From Dyadobacter sp. UC 10 (GTDB lineage: Bacteria; Bacteroidota; Bacteroidia; Cytophagales; Spirosomataceae): 64,000 nucleotides of DNA. This document shows, in pieces, positions 8,418-16,889 of the stretch. The stretch spans positions 1,674,001-1,738,000 of the forward strand of contig NZ_VSRN01000001.1 in the NCBI RefSeq assembly GCF_008369915.1, written 5' to 3'. A program made the translations under genes and the position numbers. Each line of letters opens with the position of its first letter. The first letter of the stretch is position 1. The notes below the pieces were generated by a model that had not been told where the DNA came from, ran no database searches, and worked only from the letters and a program-made list of their open reading frames with translations.

Positions 8418-11400
8418 ATGTATCAACTCATTCGAACCGCACTCCGACAACCGATTTCCATTGTCGTAGTTGTAATTGGAATCTTATTCTTTTCGGTACT
8501 ATCAATCCGCAGTATTCCTGTCGACATTTTCCCAAATCTGGATTTGCCCACTATTTATGTAGTGCAGCCTTACGGTGGTATGGCGCCTGACCAGATGGAC
8601 GGATTTATTGCTACGCGTTACCAGGATCACTTTCTGTACGTTTCGGGAATCCGGGATGTAGATGTAAAAACGATCCAGGGGCTTTCACTGATCAAACTTT
8701 CCTTTTATCCGGGAACAGATATGGCGCAGGCGGCAGCCGAGGTCGCAAATAACGTATCACGGGCAAAAGCTTATATGCCCGAAGGTACTGTGCCTCCGCA
8801 GGTAGTACGGTTTGACGCGAGTTCTGTGCCGATCGGACAAATGGTTTTTGAAAGTTCTTCCCGTTCTTTGAATGAAATCCAGGATTTTGCTTCGTCGCGG
8901 GTACGGCCAATGTTCAGCCGGATTGAAGGCGTTTCCAGCCCGCCGCCATTTGGTGGAAACCAGCGTACGATCGTAATCCGCGTCGATCCCGAGCGGATCA
9001 GAAGCTATCATTTGACGCCAGAGGAGATCATTAAATCCATCATCACAAATAACCAGCCTTCGCCGGCGGGTAACATCCGAATGGGCGATCGCACTTTGAT
9101 GACGCCGGTTAATTCCCTGATCAAAAAACCGGAGGATTTCCTCAATATCCCGATTCGCATTGGCGCAGGCCCGACGGTTTTTATCCGCGATGTAGGTACC
9201 GTGGAAGACGGCGCCGACGTGACGGTCAGTTATGCATTGATCAATGGCCGCCGCGCGGTTTATATCCCGGTTGTTAAAAAATCAGATGCCTCCACGCTCG
9301 ATGTGGTGAACAATATCCGCGCTGCATTGCCGCAGCTCAGGAATGCAGTGCCGGAAGATGTGAAGATATCGTATGAATTCGACCAGTCTGTATACGTAAC
9401 CAACTCGCTCAAAAGCCTGATCACCGAAGGTATCCTCGGCGCATTGCTCACCGGGTTAATGGTACTTCTCTTCCTCCGCGACTGGCGTAGTGTGATTATC
9501 GTGGTAGTCACGATCCCTATATCGATTTTGTCCGCAGTGATATTGATGAATTTGTTTGGACAAACGATCAATATCATGACTTTAAGCGGCCTCGCACTGG
9601 CGATTGGCGTATTGGTCGACCAGGCGACGGTGACGATTGAAAACATTCACCAGCACCAGGAAATGGGCAAACCCAAGGAACAGGCGATCTGGGATGCTTG
9701 TAAAGAAATCGCATTTCCCGAGTTCCTGATCCTGCTGGCTATATTGGCGGTATTTGCGCCTTCATTTGTTATGAGTGGCATTCCGAGATCGATGTTTTTA
9801 CCCCTTTCGCTCGCGGTAGGTTTTGCGATGATCGCCTCGTTTTTGCTTTCACAAACGTTGGTGCCGGTACTGGCCAACTGGCTTCTGAAAGATCACCCGC
9901 ATCATGAAGCGCCCACTTTGGCACTGGATAGCCAGGAAATAAATGATGTGATCGAAGAGGGTGCGCACCCTTCCCTGCCTCCTACCGGATTTGAAAAGTT
10001 CAAGCTGAAATATCTGAGCGTTCTCTCGGGTATTATGGGTCGCGGAAGACTTGTAGTACCGGTTTATTTAGTTGGAACAGTATTATTGATTGTAGGTGGC
10101 TTTCTGCTGATCGGTACCGATATTTTACCAAAAGCAAACAGTCACCAGTTCCAGATGCGCCTGCGGGTACCCGACGGAACGCGCGTGGAACGTACTGAAC
10201 AGGCGACATTGAAGGTATTGAACCTGATCAAATCGGAAGTAGGTAAAGAACATGTGGAAATTTCGTCCGCCTATGTTGGTACGGTGCCCTCAAGTTACGG
10301 TACTTCCAATATTTTCGTGTTCAACAGCGGCCCCCATGAAGCGGTATTACAGGTTTCGCTGCATGAAGATTTTCCTGTAAAAATGGATGCATTGAAGGAA
10401 AAGCTGCGCCAAAAAATTGGCAAAGAAATCCCGAATCTCACCATATCCTTTGAACCGATCGAGCTGGTTGACAAGATCATGAGCCAGGGCGCTTCCACTC
10501 CAATCGAAGTAACTGTGGCAGCGAAAGATGTGGAAGAGGCTGGCCGGTTCGCTAAGAAAATTCAGAAAGAAATGAAGCAGATTGCATTCCTGCGTGATGT
10601 GCAGATCGCGCAGCCACTGGAATATCCTGTTCTGGACGTAAAAATCGACCGCGAACGGGCCGGGCAACTAGGTATTACCTCCACGCAGGTAGCGAGATCG
10701 ATGGTTGCAGCAACCTCTTCCAGCCGCTTTACGGATAAAAATCTTTGGCTAGATGATTCAAAGGGGCTGGCTTACCAGGTGCAGGTTCAGATTCCGGAAT
10801 ATCAGATGACTTCGGTGGAAGATATTGGGACAATCCCATTGAAAACAGGCGTAAGTAACCCGCTGCTGGCCGATGTAGCCACTTTCTCTGAAAAAACAGC
10901 CCCCGGCGAATACGACCGCGCCGGCCCGAACAGGCTGGTAACTGTTACCGCGAACATTCATCAAAAAGACCTCGGCGCCGCTTCCACTGCGGTTAAGAGT
11001 GCGATCAAAAATGCGGGTGAGCCTCCGCGGGGGGTATTGGTGGAACTGAAAGGACAAACTGATCTGCTCACCGAAACACTGAGTAGTTTGCAAACCGGAC
11101 TTTTGATTGCGGTTGTAATCATGTTCCTGCTGCTTGCGGCTACCTACCAGTCTTTCAAGCTATCGCTGGTGGTTCTATCGACGATTCCTGCGGTTGTTGT
11201 AGGATCAATCGGACTGCTATTGCTGACCGGCGCTACGCTGAACCTGCAATCTTATATGGGATTGATTATGTCGGTCGGCGTATCGGTTGCGAATGCGATT
11301 TTGATGGTAACCAATGCAGAAAACCTGCGACTGAAATTACAGGATGCAGGTAAGGCAGTAATGCTCGCAGCCGGCAGCCGGATCCGACCGATTTTGATGA

Positions 11401-12776
11401 CGAGTATTGCGATGATCGCGGGAATGATCCCGATGGCGTCGGGGCTTGGGGAAGGCGGAGATCAGATTGCCCCACTCGGTCAGGCGGTGATCGGCGGACT
11501 CATCGCGTCTACATTGGCTTCACTGCTCATCCTGCCTGCTGTTTTCACGATGGTACAAAGGAAAGCTTCTGTGCATTCCGTTTCCCTTGATCCAGAGGAT
11601 CCAGATAGTAATTTTTTCCGCAAAAAACTTCAAACATCGATATCCATGAATACCCTGAAATCTCTTCTAATCATTCTGACGGTTACTATTGGAATGAGTG
11701 CGTGCAGTTCCGAGGCAGAAACGAGTAAGAAACACGAGCAAAAAGCTGAACAACGTGCTGCTGTGGAACTTGCGACGGTCCAAAGCCTGAAACCGGCCAA
11801 ACAAATTGCATTGCCCGGCGAATTGAAACCGTGGAATAAGGTAAGTATTTATCCGAAAGTGAAGGGATTTGTCAAAACCGTGCATGCAGACAGGGGAACA
11901 ATGGTTCGAAAGGGTCAGATTCTGGCGGTTCTGGAAGCACCTGAAATCCTGGCGGAACTGAGTCAGGCGAAAGCGCAACTGATCGCTGCGGAAGCAAATT
12001 TGCACGAAATAACCACGAAATATCAAACCAGCGCATTGACTTACAGCCGATTAGTGCGAACCAATAAAACAGAAGGCGCCGTGTCTCTCAACGAACTGGA
12101 TTTGGCGAAAGCAAGAGTGCTAACCGACAGCTCGGCGACTGCGGTTGCAAGAGGAAATGTGCAGGCGGCGAAATCATTTATGGAAACAAAAGCGGAACTG
12201 GCGAGATACCTGACCGTAACAGCGCCATTTGACGGAATTGTGACGGAGCGGAATATCAGTCCCGGTGCCTTGGTCGGACCCGGCGAAAGTAGCGCGAAGC
12301 CTTTGTTTATGCTCGAAGACAACACAAAGCTGCGTCTGACACTCGCTATTCCCGAAAACCTTTCCAGTGCGGTCCCTGCAAAAGGCGAGGTAAATTTTAC
12401 GGTGTCGGCCAGTCCGGAAAAGCAGTACAAGGCAGTTTACGCCAGAAGCTCTCGCACATTATCCGAAGAACATCGGGCTATGATCACTGAATTTGATTTT
12501 ATCAACAAATCAAATGAGCTGAAAGCGGGCATGTACGCACAGGTCTTGCTCAATACCGAAAGATCGGCTAATACCCTGTTCGTCCCTGTCACTTCGGTCG
12601 TAAATTCCAGCGAGCAGGTTTTTGTAATCCGTGATAAACATAATAAAGCGGAATGGGTGCCTGTAAAAAGGGGAACTGTTGTAGACACGCTTGTAGAAGT
12701 ATTCGGGGACCTGCACGCAGGTGATCAAATTGTGAGAAAGGCTTCGGAAGAGTATCGAAACGGTGAGAATTTGTAA
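8418..12776 (+). CDS. RND efflux permease continuous with a membrane-fusion (adaptor) protein
   Basis: One 1452-residue reading frame. Residues 1 to about 1060 are a complete HAE-type RND permease: RTALRQPISIVVVVIG helix 1, the IPVDIFPNLDLPTIYV porter start, a TM4 motif GVLVDQATVTIENIH with one Asp of the usual pair kept and the other Gln, and a final hydrophobic LASLLILPAVFTMVQRK. Residues 1077-1452 are a complete adaptor with its own lipoprotein-like start MNTLKSLLIILTVTIGMSAC (ATG at 11646), a biotinyl-lipoyl half (GFVKTVHADRGTMVRKGQ), a helical hairpin and the APFDGIVTERNISPG return strand. Normally these are two genes. Either the stop was lost and a real fusion is made, or the adaptor is also translated from 11646. 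In a fusion the adaptor's signal would act as a 13th membrane helix, placing the adaptor correctly in the periplasm. Confidence 0.9.
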   Translation: MYQLIRTALRQPISIVVVVIGILFFSVLSIRSIPVDIFPNLDLPTIYVVQPYGGMAPDQMDGFIATRYQDHFLYVSGIRDVDVKTIQGLSLIKLSFYPGTDMAQAAAEVANNVSRAKAYMPEGTVPPQVVRFDASSVPIGQMVFESSSRSLNEIQDFASSRVRPMFSRIEGVSSPPPFGGNQRTIVIRVDPERIRSYHLTPEEIIKSIITNNQPSPAGNIRMGDRTLMTPVNSLIKKPEDFLNIPIRIGAGPTVFIRDVGTVEDGADVTVSYALINGRRAVYIPVVKKSDASTLDVVNNIRAALPQLRNAVPEDVKISYEFDQSVYVTNSLKSLITEGILGALLTGLMVLLFLRDWRSVIIVVVTIPISILSAVILMNLFGQTINIMTLSGLALAIGVLVDQATVTIENIHQHQEMGKPKEQAIWDACKEIAFPEFLILLAILAVFAPSFVMSGIPRSMFLPLSLAVGFAMIASFLLSQTLVPVLANWLLKDHPHHEAPTLALDSQEINDVIEEGAHPSLPPTGFEKFKLKYLSVLSGIMGRGRLVVPVYLVGTVLLIVGGFLLIGTDILPKANSHQFQMRLRVPDGTRVERTEQATLKVLNLIKSEVGKEHVEISSAYVGTVPSSYGTSNIFVFNSGPHEAVLQVSLHEDFPVKMDALKEKLRQKIGKEIPNLTISFEPIELVDKIMSQGASTPIEVTVAAKDVEEAGRFAKKIQKEMKQIAFLRDVQIAQPLEYPVLDVKIDRERAGQLGITSTQVARSMVAATSSSRFTDKNLWLDDSKGLAYQVQVQIPEYQMTSVEDIGTIPLKTGVSNPLLADVATFSEKTAPGEYDRAGPNRLVTVTANIHQKDLGAASTAVKSAIKNAGEPPRGVLVELKGQTDLLTETLSSLQTGLLIAVVIMFLLLAATYQSFKLSLVVLSTIPAVVVGSIGLLLLTGATLNLQSYMGLIMSVGVSVANAILMVTNAENLRLKLQDAGKAVMLAAGSRIRPILMTSIAMIAGMIPMASGLGEGGDQIAPLGQAVIGGLIASTLASLLILPAVFTMVQRKASVHSVSLDPEDPDSNFFRKKLQTSISMNTLKSLLIILTVTIGMSACSSEAETSKKHEQKAEQRAAVELATVQSLKPAKQIALPGELKPWNKVSIYPKVKGFVKTVHADRGTMVRKGQILAVLEAPEILAELSQAKAQLIAAEANLHEITTKYQTSALTYSRLVRTNKTEGAVSLNELDLAKARVLTDSSATAVARGNVQAAKSFMETKAELARYLTVTAPFDGIVTERNISPGALVGPGESSAKPLFMLEDNTKLRLTLAIPENLSSAVPAKGEVNFTVSASPEKQYKAVYARSSRTLSEEHRAMITEFDFINKSNELKAGMYAQVLLNTERSANTLFVPVTSVVNSSEQVFVIRDKHNKAEWVPVKRGTVVDTLVEVFGDLHAGDQIVRKASEEYRNGENL

Positions 12777-12801
12777 AAAGTTGGCTTATCGCCAACTTTT
12801 T
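12775..12801. terminator. bidirectional rho-independent terminator
   Basis: An 11-bp perfect stem (AAAAAGTTGGC, loop TTATC, GCCAACTTTTT) that overlaps the stop codon of the RND gene and lies 29 bp beyond the end of the convergent gene at 12830. A and T runs on both sides make it usable in both directions. Confidence 0.85.
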
Positions 12802-12829
12802 AACTTGTGATCCTTTATTTAAGAAGAGG

Positions 12830-13774
12830 CTATTTTTTCATATTTTCACTAATAAATTGTTGTTTGTCAGACTGAGTTAATAAGCCTTTATTTATAAGGC
12901 CGTTAAACCATGTAGAAAATCTTCTTGCACCCCGAAAATTTAGGTGTCCAAGGTCGCCGAACTCCGAATTTGCTACGGGAAAATCTTTGAAATCTAAAAA
13001 ATCTACATGATCAAACCTAGTTTTAAGTACCTTTTGAAATAATTTTTCATTAGAAACCATTGGGTGTCTTTTATGAATTGGGCTTCTAACCAGGTATACC
13101 TTTACTTTCTTCGATTCACAAAATTCAATTATTTTTTTCAGGTAATTCAAGTTGTATTCAGAGGTATGCATTCCAGTAGTCGCTGTATTTGTATTCGTAC
13201 TTAATTTTTTAATTTCTTTATTAACATCATTTTTGATTAAGTACCGGTACGATCCTCTATTTGCCACATAAGAATAATTGGATGTAGCTATAATGGTAAT
13301 ATTTTGACGTAAATTCTTTTTAATTCCACTAACAAGCCCAACTGGATTTTTATCTAACAACAAACTAAGCCCAGCCGAGTCTATGAATGACCCGTAAAGT
13401 TGGTACTTAAAGGGCAAATACTTATCTCCCCAAATCCAGTCAGTCATGATCGAGTCTACCTGATTGTTTGTAAACTCTATGAAAATTGACTTTATGTTAC
13501 TGTTATTATTAATTAAGGGCTTTAAAGTATAGTAATTATAAAAATAGGATGTTCCGGAAGAGGCCATATTTTTACAATTTGTTATTATAGTGTCATTATA
13601 TGCACATTCCGGATGTGAATGACCAATAACAATTTTATCAATATTTGAATTTACTTTGTAATTCGTTTTATCTATGATTGAACTGCTTGTAACATAGCTA
13701 CCTAAGATAAAAATCATAAATAAGCCCGCTAACACTGCAAAGAAAATAGTGATGTTGTATAAAAAATTTTTCAT
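12830..13774 (-). CDS. SGNH-hydrolase-like membrane-anchored protein, partner of the MBOAT acyltransferase
   Basis: A 314-residue protein with one N-terminal membrane anchor (about residues 6-28, FLYNITIFFAVLAGLFMIF). The rest is predicted to be periplasmic. An N-terminal IGHSHPECAYND takes the place of the SGNH block I, and the C-terminal FGDLGHLNFRGARRF matches the D-x-x-H block V with the catalytic Asp and His. Proteins of this kind (DltD/AlgJ-like) act with MBOAT proteins to move acyl groups, usually acetyl, onto surface polysaccharides; that is known for the families, and the substrate here is not known. Its start lies 5 bp after the stop of the MBOAT gene, so the two are surely co-transcribed. 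The gene is visibly more AT-rich than its neighbours on either side. Confidence 0.75.
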   Translation of the reverse strand: MKNFLYNITIFFAVLAGLFMIFILGSYVTSSSIIDKTNYKVNSNIDKIVIGHSHPECAYNDTIITNCKNMASSGTSYFYNYYTLKPLINNNSNIKSIFIEFTNNQVDSIMTDWIWGDKYLPFKYQLYGSFIDSAGLSLLLDKNPVGLVSGIKKNLRQNITIIATSNYSYVANRGSYRYLIKNDVNKEIKKLSTNTNTATTGMHTSEYNLNYLKKIIEFCESKKVKVYLVRSPIHKRHPMVSNEKLFQKVLKTRFDHVDFLDFKDFPVANSEFGDLGHLNFRGARRFSTWFNGLINKGLLTQSDKQQFISENMKK

Positions 13775-13779
13775 TTAAG

Positions 13780-15228
13780 CTAAAATTGGAAATAAATAAA
13801 TGTCTGATTTTCTCCTGTAAATAAGAAAATCAGAATAACTACTGAATAATAAAATCCCCAACGTACTGGCTTGATCCAAGTTGTTCCCAATTTTTCGATA
13901 GCGTATTTTTCTTCCCTCCCTTGCCATTCGATTAAAACAAATAACCCTAGCAGAATAGTTGTAACCAGAGATTTTTTATCTCCTGCAAAACTGGGAACTG
14001 TGAACAATGAAGTTGAAAATATCTCAGCTATATAATTAAAAGCGTGCGACACATTGTTCGCCCGAAAGAATATCCAGGCGAGTACCGTTAATGCAAAAGT
14101 CGATATAATAGCAAAAAATTCTCTTAAAGTCGGAAACAGTCTCCCTTTTGCTACAATATCGAGATTATTTCGATTCGTGTTGAAAATTATTGATGGCAAT
14201 ATATAAATGGCATTTAATACTCCCCAAACTATAAATGTCCAATTCGCGCCATGCCAAAAGCCACTTACTAAAAAAATAATAAATGTATTTCGTACTTTCA
14301 TCCATGTGCTTCCTTTGCTGCCTCCCAATGGAATATAAAGATAATCTTTAAACCAGGAGGAGAGGGAAATGTGCCATCGCCGCCAAAATTCTGCGATGTC
14401 ACGGGAGAAGTAAGGGAAGGCAAAATTTCTTAAAAGATCAATACCAAATAATCTGGCTGTACCTAAGGCTATATCGGAATATCCTGAAAAGTCGCAGTAA
14501 ATTTGAAATGTGAAGAACAACGCTCCTACCACCAATGTACTTCCCGAATATGCATCAGAATTATTAAAAATTGTATTTGCATATTCAGCACAATTGTCCG
14601 CTATAACAATTTTCTTGAACAGGCCCCACAAAATTTGCCGAAGACCGTCAATTGCTTTTGAAGAATTGAATTTTCTCGCCTTAGTAAGTTGAGGCAGAAG
14701 ATGTGTCCCTCTTTCAATTGGTCCGGCTACAAGTAAGGGAAAAAAGCTGACAAATAGGGAATAAGGAACGAAATTCCTTTCGGGCTCAAACCTGCCCTTA
14801 TAAATGTCGATCACATAGGATAGTCCGTGAAACGTATAGAAGGATATACCTATCGGTAATATTATCTGCAAGGTTTCAAAATTAGCTCTAAATCCCAATA
14901 ACGCTAATCCATCGGCAAACGAATCGGCAAAAAAGTTGTAATATTTGAAAATACCAAGAAACCCGAGATTGATACTTATGCTTAGCCATAACCAAAACTT
15001 CTTACTTTTATGATTAGAAGCTTCATGTATCTTAATTCCAGTGAAATAATCTAATAAGGTAGAAAAAACCAGCAGTAGCATGAATCTCCAGTCCCAGCAG
15101 GAATAAAAGAAATAGCTGGCAAATAGTAATACGATGTTTTGCAGTTTTAGATTTTCTTTGGCAATAAACCAATGTATAAAAAATACAATTGGTAAAAATA
15201 AAGCGAAGTGTATAGAGTTAAAAAGCAT
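13780..15228 (-). CDS. MBOAT-family O-acyltransferase
   Basis: A 482-residue polytopic membrane protein. The start MLFNSIHFALFLP at 15228 is the standard N-terminus of the AlgI/DltB-like family; a frame extension to 15294 adds 22 residues of no family likeness. Key motifs are the cytosolic DFSGYSDIALGTARLFGI and FAFPYFSRDIAEFWRRWHISLSSWF, and the catalytic His326 in SGFWHGANWTFIVWG. The enzyme would transfer an acyl group across the inner membrane for modification of a cell-surface glycan. Downstream, 5 bp away, is its SGNH-like partner. No exopolysaccharide biosynthesis genes are adjacent, so the acceptor polymer must be made elsewhere. Base composition is low in GC, hinting at transfer from another genome. 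Confidence 0.93.
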   Translation of the reverse strand: MLFNSIHFALFLPIVFFIHWFIAKENLKLQNIVLLFASYFFYSCWDWRFMLLLVFSTLLDYFTGIKIHEASNHKSKKFWLWLSISINLGFLGIFKYYNFFADSFADGLALLGFRANFETLQIILPIGISFYTFHGLSYVIDIYKGRFEPERNFVPYSLFVSFFPLLVAGPIERGTHLLPQLTKARKFNSSKAIDGLRQILWGLFKKIVIADNCAEYANTIFNNSDAYSGSTLVVGALFFTFQIYCDFSGYSDIALGTARLFGIDLLRNFAFPYFSRDIAEFWRRWHISLSSWFKDYLYIPLGGSKGSTWMKVRNTFIIFLVSGFWHGANWTFIVWGVLNAIYILPSIIFNTNRNNLDIVAKGRLFPTLREFFAIISTFALTVLAWIFFRANNVSHAFNYIAEIFSTSLFTVPSFAGDKKSLVTTILLGLFVLIEWQGREEKYAIEKLGTTWIKPVRWGFYYSVVILIFLFTGENQTFIYFQF

Positions 15229-15316
15229 ATTATCTGTTTCTAAAATTTGACGACGTCCATATAAAATTTGACTTATGGAACGAATAATTGACAACTAAAA
15301 GGACAGGAAATATACT

Positions 15317-15748
15317 CTAAGAACTATTGGTTATGCAACTTTTCGTGTTGACGAAACCGGATCTCAACAGAGTAATGCGGAAAGCATATATCCAGCTCAA
15401 CACTCCTTCAAATGGTGCATAAGTGGCCATTTTCATACAGTTCAACGTCCAGGTCATTAGCTCGCCTGGAAGGCTCCGGGGTAAGATCGAGTACAGGGAC
15501 TCACTTACTAAAGAGGACACAGATGAACAGTTCTCTGTTGCCTTGATTTCGCAGATTTTGTCTGCAACCTTCTTTGCATCAATCAAGAAACGAACAACGA
15601 AGATTGAATCAGCATACCTCCTGACGAAATGCGTTGACTTAGATTTATCGCGTACTTCATTAAATAAGTCACGAGTATGTAGAAATTTTTCTAGTGTGAT
15701 CTCTTTATCTTCAAAAATGACAGGAGCCACGTTTGGGGTTATAGGCAT
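15317..15748 (-). CDS. hypothetical protein, possible orphan or remnant
   Basis: A 143-residue frame upstream of the MBOAT gene. I do not recognise the family. Residues about 12-75 look like a real globular domain (EITLEKFLHTRDLFNEVRD, then HFVRRYADSIFVVRFLID); the C-terminal half is more hydrophobic and could hold an amphipathic or membrane-associated helix (MATYAPFEGVLSWIYAF). No signal peptide is seen. A 122-residue plus-strand frame overlaps it (15423-15791), but its composition is less protein-like. The gene lies 88 bp upstream of the MBOAT start in the same AT-rich block, so it may belong to the same transferred segment or be the remains of a longer gene. Confidence 0.4.
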   Translation of the reverse strand: MPITPNVAPVIFEDKEITLEKFLHTRDLFNEVRDKSKSTHFVRRYADSIFVVRFLIDAKKVADKICEIKATENCSSVSSLVSESLYSILPRSLPGELMTWTLNCMKMATYAPFEGVLSWIYAFRITLLRSGFVNTKSCITNSS

Positions 15749-16055
15749 GTATTACATTACGGTCCAGAGAGTTTCCAGCAAGTTACATTAATTTCTCATT
15801 CTCAACAGTTTCCAGGAATAGGGAATTATTCGAATATTTTTTAACGGTATCAGATTGCCTGCGCCGCCCTCTATTATACGTTGCCCTGTGAAGTAAATTA
15901 GGGATCGTCACGGATACCGGGATAAAGCATTAGAAACAGCTGGTATCAGAACGTGCGTTGCGCAGTCAGTCGAAAGGGATTCGGCTAAATATGCCTGCGG
16001 TCAGGTAAAATGGATTTAGGGAGTTTAACTTCTTCAATAGGTACAGTACCTATAA
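15749..16055. other. intergenic region without a recognisable gene
   Basis: About 300 bases between the orphan frame and the terminator of the DUF4136 gene. No convincing frame, tRNA, repeat or exact promoter box was seen. The base composition returns to the chromosomal average from about 15860 on, so the edge of the AT-rich block lies here. Confidence 0.5.
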
Positions 16056-16091
16056 AAACAACGAGCCGCTCAAATGAACGGCTCGTTGTTT
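16056..16091 (-). terminator. rho-independent terminator of the DUF4136 gene
   Basis: A perfect 13-bp inverted repeat (AAACAACGAGCCG, 10-nt loop, CGGCTCGTTGTTT). On the minus strand the stem is followed by a T-rich run. It lies 17 bp beyond the end of the gene at 16108. Confidence 0.9.
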
Positions 16092-16107
16092 AACACTTTG
16101 AATTAAA

Positions 16108-16683
16108 TTACTTTCTGCTATACGTATCCTGCGTTGCTTGCGGGAATGTTCTCAGAATATCGGACATGGTGTTTTTAACCATTGTTTCACGATCTTCTTT
16201 TTTGGTAGGCGCCTTTACTTTTCCCGAAGCCCAGCCTTGCCAGATCATCCTGTCGCTGTTTTTCTGATAAATATTCAGGATAAAGCGGCTTTCCTGGTAG
16301 TTATAAGTGGAAAAATTGTTACCGCCCCCGTACCACCACATATATGGTGAGTACATATTGTTGGATCGTACCTGTTGACGGTCTTTTACGTCTGTCATAA
16401 AGCGCACGATCAGTTCAGGACTTTGCTGGTCGTATTTATAACCTTTTGCCTCCATTACTTCTTTCACCGCGTCACCCAGCCTTCTCCGGTTCAATTCGCT
16501 GCCTAGCAAAGGATCGGTTTCCATATTATGTTCCGCTTCCACCTTGAAGGTTTTGAACTGCTTTAAATTGACGGATGAATCGTAATCGTAACTGACCTGA
16601 AGGGCCTGGCTGCACGCCATGACCAGTACTCCCGCCACTACCGCAGTACCTGCGGATTTCATCAACTTCACTATGTTTTTCAT
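16108..16683 (-). CDS. DUF4136-family lipoprotein
   Basis: A 191-residue exported lipoprotein: basic start MKNIVKLMKSAG, hydrophobic core AVVAGVLVMAC with the lipobox Cys at 24. The mature domain matches the DUF4136 pattern: VSYDYDSSVNLKQFKTFKV at the start, SPELIVRFMTDVKDRQ in the middle and NSDRMIWQGWASGKV near the end. Members of this family are common in Bacteroidota and Proteobacteria envelopes, and their biochemical role is not established. The gene stands alone between two terminators (16056-16091 and 16821-16847), so it is transcribed on its own. Confidence 0.9.
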   Translation of the reverse strand: MKNIVKLMKSAGTAVVAGVLVMACSQALQVSYDYDSSVNLKQFKTFKVEAEHNMETDPLLGSELNRRRLGDAVKEVMEAKGYKYDQQSPELIVRFMTDVKDRQQVRSNNMYSPYMWWYGGGNNFSTYNYQESRFILNIYQKNSDRMIWQGWASGKVKAPTKKEDRETMVKNTMSDILRTFPQATQDTYSRK

Positions 16684-16820
16684 CTTTTGATTGAACGTTT
16701 AGTTTAACAATATATCTGACAGCTTCCGAGGGTAAAAGGTTTAAAATGATCGGAAAACAATCTATAAACTCCATTATTGTCAAATTGTTATGTCCGACTA
16801 TAAATTTCATATCAGCAACA

Positions 16821-16847
16821 AAAAAGCGCCCGGATTTTGCCGGACGC
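16821..16847 (-). terminator. rho-independent terminator after the Gfo/Idh/MocA gene
   Basis: On the minus strand, GCGTCCGG, loop CAAAAT, CCGGGCGC, with one G-U pair, followed by a run of T. It lies 43 bp beyond the stop at 16890. Confidence 0.8.
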
Positions 16848-16889
16848 GATGCACTGGAGTATTCGGGGACCACAAGCTTTTTAATCGAA

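Noticed and set aside
15423-15791. 122-residue plus-strand frame overlapping the orphan minus-strand frame
   Set aside because: The composition is Ser/Thr-rich and irregular; the minus-strand frame has a more protein-like helix/strand pattern and lies in the direction of its neighbours.
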